A stretch of 11,502 nucleotides of DNA from Verrucomicrobiota bacterium (GTDB lineage: Bacteria > Verrucomicrobiota > Verrucomicrobiia > Opitutales > Opitutaceae): NCBI GenBank assembly GCA_023430825.1, contig JAEYYL010000057.1:1-11502 (forward strand), given 5' to 3'. The notes under the pieces are model-generated. The model was not told the DNA's origin, ran no database searches, and worked only from the letters and a program-made list of their open reading frames with translations. The first letter of the stretch is position 1; every line of letters starts with the position of its first letter. The translations under genes were made by a program, and so were the position numbers. Shown here one piece after another: positions 1-11,423 of this stretch.

Positions 1-673
1 TGAACTCGGGGTTGAAGCCGAGCAGGTCGTGCAGGACGAGCACCTGGCCGTCGCAACCGCCGCCGGCGCCGATGCCGATCGTGGGGATGCGGAGGGCGGC
101 GCTGACCTCGCGCGCGAGCGCGGCGGGCACGCACTCGAGGACGAGCGCGAAGGCGCCGGCGGCTTCCAGGGCGGCGGCGTCTTCGCGCAGTTGCGCGGCT
201 TCGCCGGTGTCGCGGCCTTGGACGAGATAACCGCCGACGGCGTGCACCGATTGCGGCTGGAGGCCGAGGTGGCCCATCACGGGAATGCCGGATTCGACGA
301 GGTGTTGAATGACGTCGGCGTGGCCGCGCACGCCCTCGATTTTGACGGCATGGGCACCGGCGCGCATGAGCTGGGCGGCGGCGTCGAGCGCATGGGCGGA
401 GCGTTTGCGGGCGGCGAGAAAGGGGAGATCGGCGACGATCAGCTTGTCCGGGGCGCCGCGGGCAACGGCGCGGGTGTGCAGCGCCATCAACTCGACGGTG
501 GCGCCGAGCGTGTCGCGTTCGCCGTGCATCACCATCATGGCGCTGTCGCCGACGAGGAGGGCATCGACCGCCGAATCGGCGAGCAGACGCGCGGACCAGG
601 CGTCGTAGGCGGTGACGACGACGAGCTTGCGGCGTTTGGACTTGGCCGAGGCGAATTCGCGAATCGTTGGCAT
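1..673 (-). CDS. panB: 3-methyl-2-oxobutanoate hydroxymethyltransferase (PanB), 3' end outside the window
   Basis: This cytoplasmic enzyme transfers a hydroxymethyl group from 5,10-methylenetetrahydrofolate to alpha-ketoisovalerate to give ketopantoate, the first committed step of pantothenate and coenzyme A synthesis. The frame from the ATG at 673-671 gives 224 residues without a stop; the family is about 265 residues, so roughly 40 are missing. Family motifs seen in order are TAYD (21-24), VGDS (41-44), ADLPF (81-85), MRAGAHAVKIEG (103-114), GHLGLQPQSVH (134-144), LVLECVP (177-183) and IGIGAG (199-204). By analogy with the E. coli enzyme, Asp43, Asp82 and Glu113 are the Mg ligands and Glu180 the catalytic base. 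The VGDS motif continues as AMM where E. coli has LGM, a modest variation. It lies 117 bases downstream of the CHASE8 kinase on the same strand and has no functional link to it. There is no clear Shine-Dalgarno sequence. Confidence 0.97.
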   Translation of the reverse strand, partial: MPTIREFASAKSKRRKLVVVTAYDAWSARLLADSAVDALLVGDSAMMVMHGERDTLGATVELMALHTRAVARGAPDKLIVADLPFLAARKRSAHALDAAAQLMRAGAHAVKIEGVRGHADVIQHLVESGIPVMGHLGLQPQSVHAVGGYLVQGRDTGEAAQLREDAAALEAAGAFALVLECVPAALAREVSAALRIPTIGIGAGGGCDGQVLVLHDLLGFNPEF

Positions 674-790
674 GCGCGGAAAGGGATAACGAACACACTT
701 GCCCGCCTCGCACAAGGGCGGGGTGCGTCAGCACGGTGGGGCGAGGGCGAGGCGGCTCAGATAGAAGCCTTGGTCCCGGCGGTTATTACT

Positions 791-3067
791 TCAACGCGGG
801 CCCTGCGACGGGGCAGACGGGGCGAGTTTGGCCAGGGCGTCGTCGAGCAGTTGCACGCGGAGGGGCTTGGTGAGGTGAATGACGAAGCCGGCGGCGTGGC
901 TGCGGGCGATGTCGCTTTCCATGCCATAGCCGGTGAGGGCGATGCCGGCCAGGCCGTGTTTCTGGCGCAACTCGGCCATGAGGTCGTAGGCGTTGCCGTC
1001 GGGCAGGCCGATGTCGGAGACGACGAAGTCGACGCGTTCGTGCTCCATCAAGGCGCGGGCCTCGGCCATGGTGCCGGCGGAGACGACCTCGTAGTGGCGG
1101 CGCAGCAGGAGTTGTTCGAGGGTGGCACGGGTGGGGGCGTGATCCTCGACCAGGAGCACGCGGCCGCGGAGCACCTGGGGTGCGGGTGAAGCGGGTGGCG
1201 TGGGCGCGCGGGTGGAGTCGCTGCCGGCCGGGCGCGAGGTGGCGGGTGCGTCCTGGCGGAGGAGGGGCAGCGTGAGGGTGAAGGTGGCGCCGCGGCCGCG
1301 GCCTTCGCTCGCGGCGCGGATCGTGCCGTGGTGCAGTTCCACCAGCATGCGTGAGATGGCGAGACCGAGGCCGACGCCGCCGAAGCGGTGGGAGCCGCCG
1401 GCGCCGGCGTGATCGCCTTGGGTAAACGCATCGAAGATCCGTTCGAGTTCGCCGGGGACGAGGCCGATGCCGCTGTCGACGATTTCGACGGAAACGGTGT
1501 CGGTCGGCGCGTCGATGCGCGTGACGATCGTAATCGTGCCGGCGTCGGGGGTGAATTTGACGGCGTTTTTCAGCACGTTCCAGAAGACCTGTTGGAGCCG
1601 CACGGCATCGCCGAGGACGGCGGGCTGGGTGGCGGCGAGCTGGAGCGTGGGCACGATTTTTTTCGCTTCGAGTTCGCCGCGCACGGTGGCGAGGGCGTCG
1701 CGGAGGATCGAGTGCACGTCGTGCGGGCGCAGATCGAGGAGGAGCTTGCCGCGGGTGATGCGGGTGAGGTCGAGCAGGTCGTCGATGAGGCGGGCCTCGA
1801 GCTCGACGTTCTTGCGGATGGTGGCGAAGTCGGCGCGGACGCGCTCGGGCAGCGCGGGGTCTTCGGCGGATTCGCTGGCGAGGAGGAGGACGGGGTTGAG
1901 AGGGGTGCGGAGTTCGTGGGAGAGGGCGGCGAGGAAATCGTCCTTGGCGCGGGCGGCGGCGAGGGCCTCGTCGCGGGCGCGTTCGAGTTCCTTTTCGGTG
2001 CGTTTGGAGGCGGTGATGTCCTCGGTGACGGCGAGGGCGGAATCGACGATGCCCTGGGCGTTGCGGATGAAGGCGACGCTGTTGCGCACCCAGACGAAGC
2101 CGCCGTGGGGCCGGTCGTAGCGGGCCTCGACGACGAACGAGGAGGCGTCGCGGGCGGAGTGTTCCATCAGGAACTGGTGATGGCCGAGGTCGGCGGCGTG
2201 GAGGATGTCCTGCATGCGCAGCTGGAGCAGTGCTTCGCGCGGGCGGCCGACGATTTCGCAATAGCGGTCGTTCACCATGACGAAGCGGCCGGTGAGATCG
2301 GTCTGGGCGATGCCGGAGCCGGCCTGCTGGAAGACGGCGGAGAGGCGTTCCTCGCTCGCGCGCAGGGCGGAGTGGCTCTCCTGGATCTGGTTCAACATGG
2401 AGTTGAACGCTTCGGTGAAACCGCCGATCTCGTCGTTGCTCAGCTTCACGGCGCGCACGCTGTAGTCCTTGTTTTCCGAAACGATGCGGGCGGTGTGGGC
2501 CAGGCCGAGCACGGGCTCGGAGATCAGTTTCTGGAAATAGCTGGAGAGGGCCAGGGCGATGCAGGCGGAGCCGGCGAACACGGCGAGCAGCGTGAGGCCG
2601 TAAACGCCGAACCGGCTATACATGCGGGCGAGGTCGCCGTGGATATACAAGGTGCCGACGCGGCGGCTGCCTTCGACGACGGGATGAAAGACGGTCACGT
2701 CGTGCCGGCCGAATTTGATGCCGTCGGGTCCGGGGTTGGCGGGGAAGGCGACGGTTTCGGCGGTGGCCGCATACGAGGCGTAGAGCTGGCCGTGCTTGTC
2801 GAAGAGGGCGGCGGAAGCGATTTCCTGTTCGGCGCGGAGGCCGGAGAGGATTTCGGCGGCGAGCTTCCGATCGTCGTAGATCAGGACCGCGGTGCTGTTC
2901 GAGGCGACGAGCTCGGCGATGGTGAGCAGCGTGCGCCGGGTCGTCTGCTTGTAGTCGTTGAGTTCATACGTGAGCAGCGCCAGCCCGGTGAGGCTGAGCG
3001 CGGCGAGGCAGGTGAGGAGGATCACCCCGACGAGCTTCTGCTTGATGGGCAGGTCGCGGAAAGCCAT
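791..3067 (-). CDS. membrane hybrid histidine kinase, CHASE8-HAMP-PAS-HisKA-HATPase-REC
   Basis: This is a 758-residue inner-membrane sensor kinase with an attached receiver. A membrane helix (about 12-33) is followed by a periplasmic region of about 120 residues that resembles CHASE8, the sensor of YfiN/TpbB (SNSTAVLIYDD at 56-66, ASAALFDKHGQLYASY at 84-99). A second helix (about 155-175), HAMP (to about 230) and PAS (about 240-355) follow. The HisKA H-box SHELRTP carries His384. The ATPase domain has N501 in KNAVKF, DSGIG at 531-535 and a glycine-rich GVGLGLA at 564-570. After a Pro/Ala-rich linker, the receiver has E641/D642, phosphoacceptor Asp685, Thr712 and Lys734. All catalytic residues are present, so autophosphorylation and intramolecular transfer to Asp685 are expected. 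The ATG lies 3 bases after the yfiR-like stop, with AGGA about 10 bases upstream, so translational coupling is likely. The ligand is unknown; my inference is that the upstream YfiR-like protein controls it. From about residue 370 it closely matches the end of the 1505-residue kinase. Confidence 0.95.
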   Translation of the reverse strand: MAFRDLPIKQKLVGVILLTCLAALSLTGLALLTYELNDYKQTTRRTLLTIAELVASNSTAVLIYDDRKLAAEILSGLRAEQEIASAALFDKHGQLYASYAATAETVAFPANPGPDGIKFGRHDVTVFHPVVEGSRRVGTLYIHGDLARMYSRFGVYGLTLLAVFAGSACIALALSSYFQKLISEPVLGLAHTARIVSENKDYSVRAVKLSNDEIGGFTEAFNSMLNQIQESHSALRASEERLSAVFQQAGSGIAQTDLTGRFVMVNDRYCEIVGRPREALLQLRMQDILHAADLGHHQFLMEHSARDASSFVVEARYDRPHGGFVWVRNSVAFIRNAQGIVDSALAVTEDITASKRTEKELERARDEALAAARAKDDFLAALSHELRTPLNPVLLLASESAEDPALPERVRADFATIRKNVELEARLIDDLLDLTRITRGKLLLDLRPHDVHSILRDALATVRGELEAKKIVPTLQLAATQPAVLGDAVRLQQVFWNVLKNAVKFTPDAGTITIVTRIDAPTDTVSVEIVDSGIGLVPGELERIFDAFTQGDHAGAGGSHRFGGVGLGLAISRMLVELHHGTIRAASEGRGRGATFTLTLPLLRQDAPATSRPAGSDSTRAPTPPASPAPQVLRGRVLLVEDHAPTRATLEQLLLRRHYEVVSAGTMAEARALMEHERVDFVVSDIGLPDGNAYDLMAELRQKHGLAGIALTGYGMESDIARSHAAGFVIHLTKPLRVQLLDDALAKLAPSAPSQGPR

Positions 3068-3070
3068 CGG

Positions 3071-3661
3071 TCAGCGGTCCTGGTCGGGGTTTACGATTTC
3101 GACGACGCGAAGGAGTTTCGCGCTCAGGGTCAACGAGGCGGCCCGGGTGGCGTCGAGGTTCACACGGAGGCGGATCTTGCGATCGGGTCCGCGGCGAAAG
3201 GCGACCATGCCGCCACGGGCGAGGAAGCCGTCGAAGTCGGCGACGGTGAGGACGGGCCGGTTGCCGAGGGTGGACAGGATGTGCGGCAGACGGGAGCGTT
3301 CGGTGGAGCTGATGTAGAGCACGTGGGCGTGGCGCGCGGCCTCCGGGGTGTGGAACCGTTCGATGACGATGCGATGGCCGTTCACCGTTTCGTGTTCCAC
3401 CAGTTTGTCCAGCACGTCCCCGAACGGGTCGGGCCCGAGAATGCCGATGACCAGGCGTCCGTCGGCGGGCGCGAAGGCGGAGGGCGGCCACTCGGCGAAC
3501 TGGGTGAAATGGTAGAGCAGCGTGGCCTTGACGTCGGTCTCCTTCGAAAGGTCGGCGGCGGCGAGCGGGGTCAGCAGCGTGCAGGCGGCGGCGACGGCAG
3601 CGAGTGCGCGGCGCCAGGGCGGGGCGGCCCGGGAGCGGGCGGATGGCGGCGGGGCGGGCAT
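3071..3661 (-). CDS. exported YfiR/HmsC-family (DUF4154) periplasmic protein
   Basis: A 196-residue protein from the ATG. An Arg-rich start and hydrophobic stretch (about 19-36), then AAA before Asp37, form a signal peptide, so the protein is periplasmic. The mature part follows the YfiR/DUF4154 pattern: DVKATLLYHFTQFAEWP (43-59), GILGPDPFG (73-81), VLYISSTE (114-121), PVLTVADFDGFLARGGMV (136-153) and SAKLLR (180-185). In Pseudomonas, YfiR binds the periplasmic domain of the diguanylate cyclase YfiN and represses it; here the CHASE8 partner is the kinase encoded 3 bases downstream. The family role is established; the pairing here is inferred. The only Cys (27) falls in the signal peptide, and its lipobox would be poor, so the mature protein is Cys-free, unlike P. 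aeruginosa YfiR. A TTG at 3670-3668 is in frame and overlaps the receptor stop (TTGA); I prefer the ATG at 3661-3659, just past that stop. Its placement between receptor and kinase suggests it relays the receptor state. Confidence 0.9.
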   Translation of the reverse strand: MPAPPPSARSRAAPPWRRALAAVAAACTLLTPLAAADLSKETDVKATLLYHFTQFAEWPPSAFAPADGRLVIGILGPDPFGDVLDKLVEHETVNGHRIVIERFHTPEAARHAHVLYISSTERSRLPHILSTLGNRPVLTVADFDGFLARGGMVAFRRGPDRKIRLRVNLDATRAASLTLSAKLLRVVEIVNPDQDR

Positions 3662-3666
3662 CCGGC

Positions 3667-5625
3667 TCAATATCTCCAGGTCGCCTTCAGCGTGGCGCTC
3701 GGCCCGATGAATTCATTGAGGCTGTTGGTGGTGACGAGTTCGCGGTGCAGACCGTGGAACAGATTTCGCCCGCTGAGCGAGAGATCCCAGCGGTCGGTGG
3801 GGGCCCAGGCGAGGCGCAGATCGACGACGGTGTAGGCTTCCGATACGGGATCGGGCCGGCCGCCGACGTGGCGCACGGTGGCGTCGAATTCGAGGTTCCA
3901 GCGCAGGCTGGCGTGAGCGCTGACGGTGACGATATGGCGTGGGTCGTTGCCTTCGGTGTTGCCGTGGGCGATGTCGCGCGTGCCGGGCTGTTCGATGAAG
4001 TCGAGGTCGAGGAGGCGGTGGCTGAGTTTGAAGAACAGCCGCGCATGCGGTTGATACATCACGGTCGTTTCCACGCCGAAGGAGCGGGCGCGCAGGTTGT
4101 TCTTGAACGTGTAGGGGAGGGGCGCGGCGCCGAGCGGCTCGGTGGTGCGCAGGTGGTCGTATTCGTTGTAGAACGTCGCGACATCCACGGTCGCGGTTTC
4201 GCCGAGCCGCTGGCGCCAGCCGATTTCGTAGGCGAGGGCGGTTTCCGAGCGGAAGTTGTCGGTCGCCTGCACGAGGGTGATGCCGCCGAGGTCGAAGCGC
4301 AGATCGTGGTCGACGCGGACGGGTGGGCGCACGGCGCGCGAGAGGGCCGCCCACCAGGTGGTGTCGGCGGACGGGGTCCACGCGGCGCGCACCGAAGGAT
4401 GATATTCGAAGCCGGTGAAGGCGTTGTGCTCGATCTTGCCGGCGAGCGTGAGCGACGTGAGGCCGGGCGAGATCGTCCACGTGTCCTGAAAATAGCCGGA
4501 GACGGTGTGCGTGGTGCGGCGGGGCGGGTCCATCGTGGCTACGCCGATCTGCTCGATGTGATCGCGGGAGACAGCGGCATCGACGCCGAAGAGCAGGTCG
4601 TGCGCGCCGACGGGGCGGCGATGCTTGACGTTGAGCGCGGTGGTGTTGCGGGTCTCGAGCCAGTTCAACGGAATGAAGCGGCGCGTGTGGTCGAAGTAGG
4701 CGAGGACATCGAGGTCCGCGCCGCCGGCGAGCGAGCGGGTGACGCGGGCGAGCACGTTGGCGCCGGAGACCTCTCCCTGCAGGTGGTCTTCGGGCGTGCC
4801 CTTGTTCGTGTAAACGTCGCCCTGCACGGTGGCGTGCGTGTCGCGATCGATGCGGGTGTCGACGCGGAAGCCGCTTTGGAAAAAATCCGTCGGCGGTTGG
4901 GCGCGCCGGCCGTTGGCGAGGTAGGTCCAGTCGGTTTTGAAATATTTCGCGTAAGCCCGGTAGTGCGTTTCCCGGCCGATGCGTCCGCCGTGGCGGAGAG
5001 CGACGAAGCCGGGGTCGTCGGTGCCGGCGCCGGCGCTCACCAAGGTGCCCTGGGTGTCGCGGGCGGATTTGGTGACGATCTGCACGAAGCCGTTCACCGC
5101 GAACGAACCCCACAGCGCGCCGACGGGCCCGCGCACGACTTCGATCCGGTCGATATCGTCGAGGAGCGTATCCTGGGCATCCCATTGCACGCCGGAGAAG
5201 AACGGCGTGAAGAGGCTGCGGCCGTCGAGCAGCACGGAGATTTTGTTGGCGGCGAGGACGTTGAAGCCGCGCGCGCTGACGGCCCAGCTGCGGGCGCTGG
5301 GCTGCGCGACATCGATGCCGGTGGCCAGGCGCAGGGCTTCGGGGAGGTTTTGCGCGGTGGAGCGGCGGATCTCCTCAGCGGTCAACACCTCGATCGCGCC
5401 GGGCGCCGCCCACCACAGCTCCTCTTTGCGTGACATGGTGGTGACCTGCAGGCTGAGCAGCTCTTCGAGCGACATTTTTTTCATGCTCTCGATGCTGGCG
5501 AGAAGCGGCTGGCTGCGGGCGGGTGCGGCGAGGCTGCCGGCCAGCGCGACGACCGCGGCGAACGCCCGGCCGCGGAGGAGGCTTCGCCGGAGAAAAGCGG
5601 GGGAGCGGAAGCGCGGGGTATTCAT
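3667..5625 (-). CDS. TonB-dependent outer-membrane receptor, substrate unknown
   Basis: A 652-residue outer-membrane receptor. The Arg-rich start and hydrophobic stretch (about 20-37) end near ARSQ, a likely signal-peptide cleavage site at about 38/39. Next comes a leader-like MSLEELLSLQVTTMSRKEE (51-69), common before the plug in this receptor class. The plug spans about 72-195, with RGFN (119-122), VLLDGRSLF (131-139), IDRIEVVRGPVGALWGS (158-174) and VQIVTK (181-186). The rest is a beta-barrel with alternating strands and ends in Trp-Arg-Tyr, the terminal aromatic expected for barrel assembly. At about 650 residues it is a compact receptor. There is no N-terminal STN signalling domain, so FecA/FpvA-type signalling to an anti-sigma factor is not expected. 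The substrate cannot be read from sequence; a siderophore, cobalamin or oligosaccharide are all possible. Its stop falls 5 bases before the yfiR-like ATG, so the two are co-transcribed. Nothing resembling a Shine-Dalgarno precedes its ATG. Confidence 0.95.
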   Translation of the reverse strand: MNTPRFRSPAFLRRSLLRGRAFAAVVALAGSLAAPARSQPLLASIESMKKMSLEELLSLQVTTMSRKEELWWAAPGAIEVLTAEEIRRSTAQNLPEALRLATGIDVAQPSARSWAVSARGFNVLAANKISVLLDGRSLFTPFFSGVQWDAQDTLLDDIDRIEVVRGPVGALWGSFAVNGFVQIVTKSARDTQGTLVSAGAGTDDPGFVALRHGGRIGRETHYRAYAKYFKTDWTYLANGRRAQPPTDFFQSGFRVDTRIDRDTHATVQGDVYTNKGTPEDHLQGEVSGANVLARVTRSLAGGADLDVLAYFDHTRRFIPLNWLETRNTTALNVKHRRPVGAHDLLFGVDAAVSRDHIEQIGVATMDPPRRTTHTVSGYFQDTWTISPGLTSLTLAGKIEHNAFTGFEYHPSVRAAWTPSADTTWWAALSRAVRPPVRVDHDLRFDLGGITLVQATDNFRSETALAYEIGWRQRLGETATVDVATFYNEYDHLRTTEPLGAAPLPYTFKNNLRARSFGVETTVMYQPHARLFFKLSHRLLDLDFIEQPGTRDIAHGNTEGNDPRHIVTVSAHASLRWNLEFDATVRHVGGRPDPVSEAYTVVDLRLAWAPTDRWDLSLSGRNLFHGLHRELVTTNSLNEFIGPSATLKATWRY

Positions 5626-5674
5626 GCGGCGGGGAGGAAGCGGGAGTGTGGGTTGGCGCGCGCGGCGTCGAACG

Positions 5675-5697
5675 GCGGCGAAGGTGGGATTCGCCGC
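5675..5697 (-). terminator. hairpin just after the tandem kinase stop codon, possible weak terminator
   Basis: A perfect 8-bp inverted repeat (GCGGCGAA and TTCGCCGC) surrounds a 7-base loop and begins 6 bases past the stop codon of the 1505-residue kinase, in the 78-base gap before the receptor gene. No T-run follows on the transcribed strand, so it is not a classical intrinsic terminator. It could attenuate read-through, stabilise an mRNA end, or be chance in GC-rich DNA. I see no convincing promoter in the same gap. Confidence 0.25.
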
Positions 5698-5703
5698 GGA
5701 AGT

Positions 5704-10221
<4,518 letters not shown>

Positions 10222-10309
10222 GATCGCGCCTGCCTCACCGCCGCCGAAGAACGGATCGCCCGCGGCGGAGCCTGCCCCGACCGGGCGCGAATTTCCCTTT
10301 TATCGAAGC

Positions 10310-10327
10310 ATGGACCAACGATGGACC
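10310..10327. repeat. 7-bp direct repeat with 11-bp period upstream of the tandem kinase
   Basis: ATGGACC occurs at 10310-10316 and again at 10321-10327, on the same face of the helix, in the 119-base gap between the 353-residue kinase and the tandem kinase. An 11-bp period is typical of OmpR/PhoB-type operator half-sites, so it could be a regulator site for the tandem kinase gene. Only two copies are seen, no good -35/-10 pair adjoins them, and chance is quite possible. Confidence 0.2.
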
Positions 10328-10340
10328 GAGAGTCCGGCGT

Positions 10341-11402
10341 TCAGTTTCCCGCGGCCGGCAAAAGAAACGAGAACACCGAACCCCCGCCGGCAGGGGCATC
10401 GAATTCGCACCGGCCGCCGTCGAGTTCCACGAGCCGGCGCACGATCGCGAGACCGAGCCCGCGGGGCGCGCCGGGCTCGTGCAGCCGCTCGAAGGGATGG
10501 AACAGCAGTGCGCGTTTCTCCGGCGGCACCGTGCCGTTATCCTTCAGGAAAAACCGGTAACCGCCGCCCTCCGCCGACCAGCCGGCCTCCAGTTTCGCGC
10601 CTTGGCCGGCATGTTGCAGGGCATTGCCGATCAGCTGCCGCCAGACGAACTCCACCCAGTTCGCATGCGCGCGCACCGAGGGCCAGTCCGCCGGATGCGT
10701 GAGCGTCGCTCCCGCCGCGAGCAGCGCGCCTTCCATCTGCTGAAATGCATTCCAGAAAGGGAGCATCATTCCGACCCGCTGCGCCGGTTCGCGCGAGGCC
10801 ACGCTCTTGGAGATAAAACTCATCCGCTCGATCAGTTTCACGAGTCCGTCGGCCGATTCGAGGATCGGGTCGGTGAACGCCACGTTCTCGGGCGACCCCT
10901 CGGCCAGAATTTCGCGGAGCATCTCAGTCGTCGTCAGCACGCCGCCCAAGGGTGAGCGCAGATCGTGCGCGATCCGAAAACCGAACGTCGCCAGGTCGCC
11001 GCGAAACCGCGCGTTGTCGCGCGCGAGCCGGTGCTGCGCGAGGACGCTGCGAAACACGCGAGCGACCAGCGCCGGCTGCCACTCCGCGCGCGCCACCACC
11101 TCGGGAGCGTCGGGGTCGATCCCTTCCGGTGCGCGCCCGAGAATCGCGACGGCCCAGCGCGGCAAGCCGGACGCGTCCACCGCGGCGCGCGCCTGGGCCA
11201 CGTCATCCGCCGCTGGATCGCAGAGCACGAGCAGGTGTTCGCCGCCGCGCGAGGATTTCTCCGCGGCCTCGGCGAGGCTGGTGCAGGACTCCACCGCGGC
11301 GTGAGGCTGCGCGTGTTTCGCGGCGGCCTCGACGATCGTCGCGAAAGCCGGCTCGTCGCCGAGACGCATGACGCGAAGGACGGAGTCGAAGGAGGAATTC
11401 AT
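10341..11402 (-). CDS. soluble histidine kinase with degenerate receiver-like N-terminus
   Basis: A 353-residue protein with no membrane segment. Residues about 8-122 look like a receiver fold (LLVLCDP at 57-63, WAVAILG at 83-89, a last helix near 108-122) but lack the paired acidic residues and the conserved Lys, so phosphotransfer there is unlikely; it may be a pseudo-receiver for protein contact. A short linker leads to HisKA with His146 in AHDLRSPLGG, a variant H-box of the kind seen in phytochrome-like kinases. The ATPase domain has N260 in LIGNALQHA, DNG at 288-290 and GLGLAI at 315-320. In the G1 box, the usual DxGxG reads DNGTV, so the second glycine is missing. It starts at ATG 11402-11400, 21 bases after the preceding partial gene, with no Shine-Dalgarno sequence. 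It lies 119 bases upstream of the tandem kinase on the same strand and may share its transcript. I expect an active but divergent kinase; its partner and signal cannot be read from the sequence. Confidence 0.9.
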   Translation of the reverse strand: MNSSFDSVLRVMRLGDEPAFATIVEAAAKHAQPHAAVESCTSLAEAAEKSSRGGEHLLVLCDPAADDVAQARAAVDASGLPRWAVAILGRAPEGIDPDAPEVVARAEWQPALVARVFRSVLAQHRLARDNARFRGDLATFGFRIAHDLRSPLGGVLTTTEMLREILAEGSPENVAFTDPILESADGLVKLIERMSFISKSVASREPAQRVGMMLPFWNAFQQMEGALLAAGATLTHPADWPSVRAHANWVEFVWRQLIGNALQHAGQGAKLEAGWSAEGGGYRFFLKDNGTVPPEKRALLFHPFERLHEPGAPRGLGLAIVRRLVELDGGRCEFDAPAGGGSVFSFLLPAAGN

Positions 11403-11423
11403 GCGGAGTCGGAAGGGGTTAAC

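Noticed and set aside
702..722. A 6-bp GC inverted repeat (CCCGCC and GGCGGG, 9-base loop) between the CHASE8 kinase and panB
   Set aside because: It is short, has no T-run on either strand, and such repeats are frequent by chance in DNA this rich in G and C.
674..790. A possible promoter for panB (TTGTGC and TTATCC on the minus strand)
   Set aside because: The spacing is about 20 bases and both boxes match poorly; not supportable without expression data.
29..1189. A plus-strand open frame of 386 codons opposite panB and the end of the CHASE8 kinase
   Set aside because: It crosses the boundary of two unambiguous minus-strand genes and encodes no recognisable domain.
1388..3835. A plus-strand open frame of 815 codons opposite the CHASE8 kinase and YfiR-like genes
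   Set aside because: The product is a monotonous Gly/Ala/Glu/Val/Asp-rich sequence with no recognisable domain, and it lies exactly antisense to well-supported conserved genes. This is the usual mirror frame of GC-rich kinase genes.
3604..5433. A plus-strand open frame of 609 codons opposite the TonB-dependent receptor
   Set aside because: Same low-complexity composition and no domain. The minus strand encodes an intact receptor with signal peptide, plug and terminal aromatic residue.
10300..10311. A four-codon leader frame ATG CTT CGA TAA upstream of the tandem kinase
   Set aside because: It has no Shine-Dalgarno sequence and no regulatory codon run. It matters only for the start-codon question reported above.
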